Position numbers and translations under genes: made by a program
Notes under the pieces: generated by a model
What the model saw: the letters and a program-made list of their open reading frames with translations, nothing else
What the model was told of the DNA's origin: nothing
Databases searched by the model: none
Source of the DNA: CAZGCA01 sp964524145
GTDB taxonomy: Bacteria > Hydrogenedentota > CAZGCA01
Reading direction: 5' to 3'
Length of the DNA stretch: 64,000 nt
Assembly: GCA_964524145.1 (NCBI GenBank)
Contig: CAZGCA010000007.1
Span: forward strand, 33,380-97,379
Shown: positions 63,881 to 64,000 of the stretch, in pieces
Position numbering within the stretch: the first letter of the stretch is position 1
Layout of the letters: each line of letters starts with the position of its first letter

Positions 63881-64000
63881 AGAGCCCAAAACCCAATGGA
63901 TACGCTAAGGGCGGTAAGCACACCCGCCGGTTCGGCCGTGCGGCAACAACAGGCCAAGCGTACCCGCGGTATCCAGCTTACTACAGGCCGTAGATATGCC

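Noticed and set aside
1..64000. CRISPR arrays
   Set aside because: No series of evenly spaced direct repeats was seen, and no cas-like gene is present.
1..64000. tRNA or rRNA genes
   Set aside because: I found no cloverleaf with a GTTCGANNC-type T-loop or rRNA core sequence in the gaps. I cannot run a covariance search, so a miss is possible.

Overview
The window looks like a MAG scaffold (it carries one run of exactly 100 Ns) from a free-living, polysaccharide-degrading bacterium of the PVC/Hydrogenedentes type. The indicators are two Hydrogenedentes/Planctomycetes-style type IV pseudopilins with a C-terminal HxPGGSNVLYMDGH box, many Tat-exported sulfatases and Gfo/Idh/MocA oxidoreductases, DUF3604, DUF1080, DUF4185 and DUF6807 proteins, CE15 esterases, and dockerin-like and FG-GAP fragments. 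'Candidatus Hydrogenedentes' is my best guess; Lentisphaerae, Planctomycetes or Verrucomicrobia cannot be excluded.

Layout. 0-13 kb: pseudopilin, DUF3604 protein, a leftward three-gene operon (serine hydrolase, TolB-like propeller, Tat oxidoreductase), a small lipoprotein, two tandem CE15-type glucuronoyl esterases and a DUF4185 protein. 13-17.7 kb: a mobile island in which a complete RIT element (three overlapping tyrosine recombinases) sits cleanly inside a tyrosine integrase pseudogene, followed by a decayed MNT-HEPN toxin-antitoxin pair. 18-20.5 kb: fused MFS/spermidine-synthase-like membrane protein. 20.5-24.2 kb: a debris field (FG-GAP/P-domain, HEPN, dockerin and IS fragments) surrounding an alpha-L-rhamnosidase. 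24.2-37.4 kb: sulfatase, GntR/LacI-type regulator, second pseudopilin, GPH sugar transporter, GH51 arabinofuranosidase and three more sulfatases, two of them a tandem duplication broken by a false scaffold gap. 37.5-49.5 kb: a colinear catabolic cluster with URO-D-type methyltransferase-like proteins (three intact, one fragment), a putative glycosidase, two alpha/beta hydrolases, thiolase, acyl-CoA synthetase and SDR. 49.5-54.2 kb: second debris field with HEPN, integrase and MNT pieces, a two-subunit class I fumarase and IS fragments. 54.2-63.1 kb: oxidoreductase, DUF6807, two GH32/43-like propeller proteins (one fused to DUF1080 and a sialidase domain) and GH30, bracketed by inverted copies of the same IS 3' end.

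How the genes fit together. Sulfatases, GH51, GH78, GH30, CE15 and sialidase-like proteins would strip sulfate, arabinose, rhamnose and esterified uronate from a complex plant or algal glycan. The GPH transporter and the Gfo/Idh and DUF1080 proteins would take up and oxidise the released sugars. The URO-D/thiolase/ligase/SDR block may deal with methyl or acyl substituents. This is inference from family membership. The most unusual signal is a recurrent module (tyrosine integrase, then MNT nucleotidyltransferase, then HEPN, then a short conserved end sequence), of which pieces survive at three loci.
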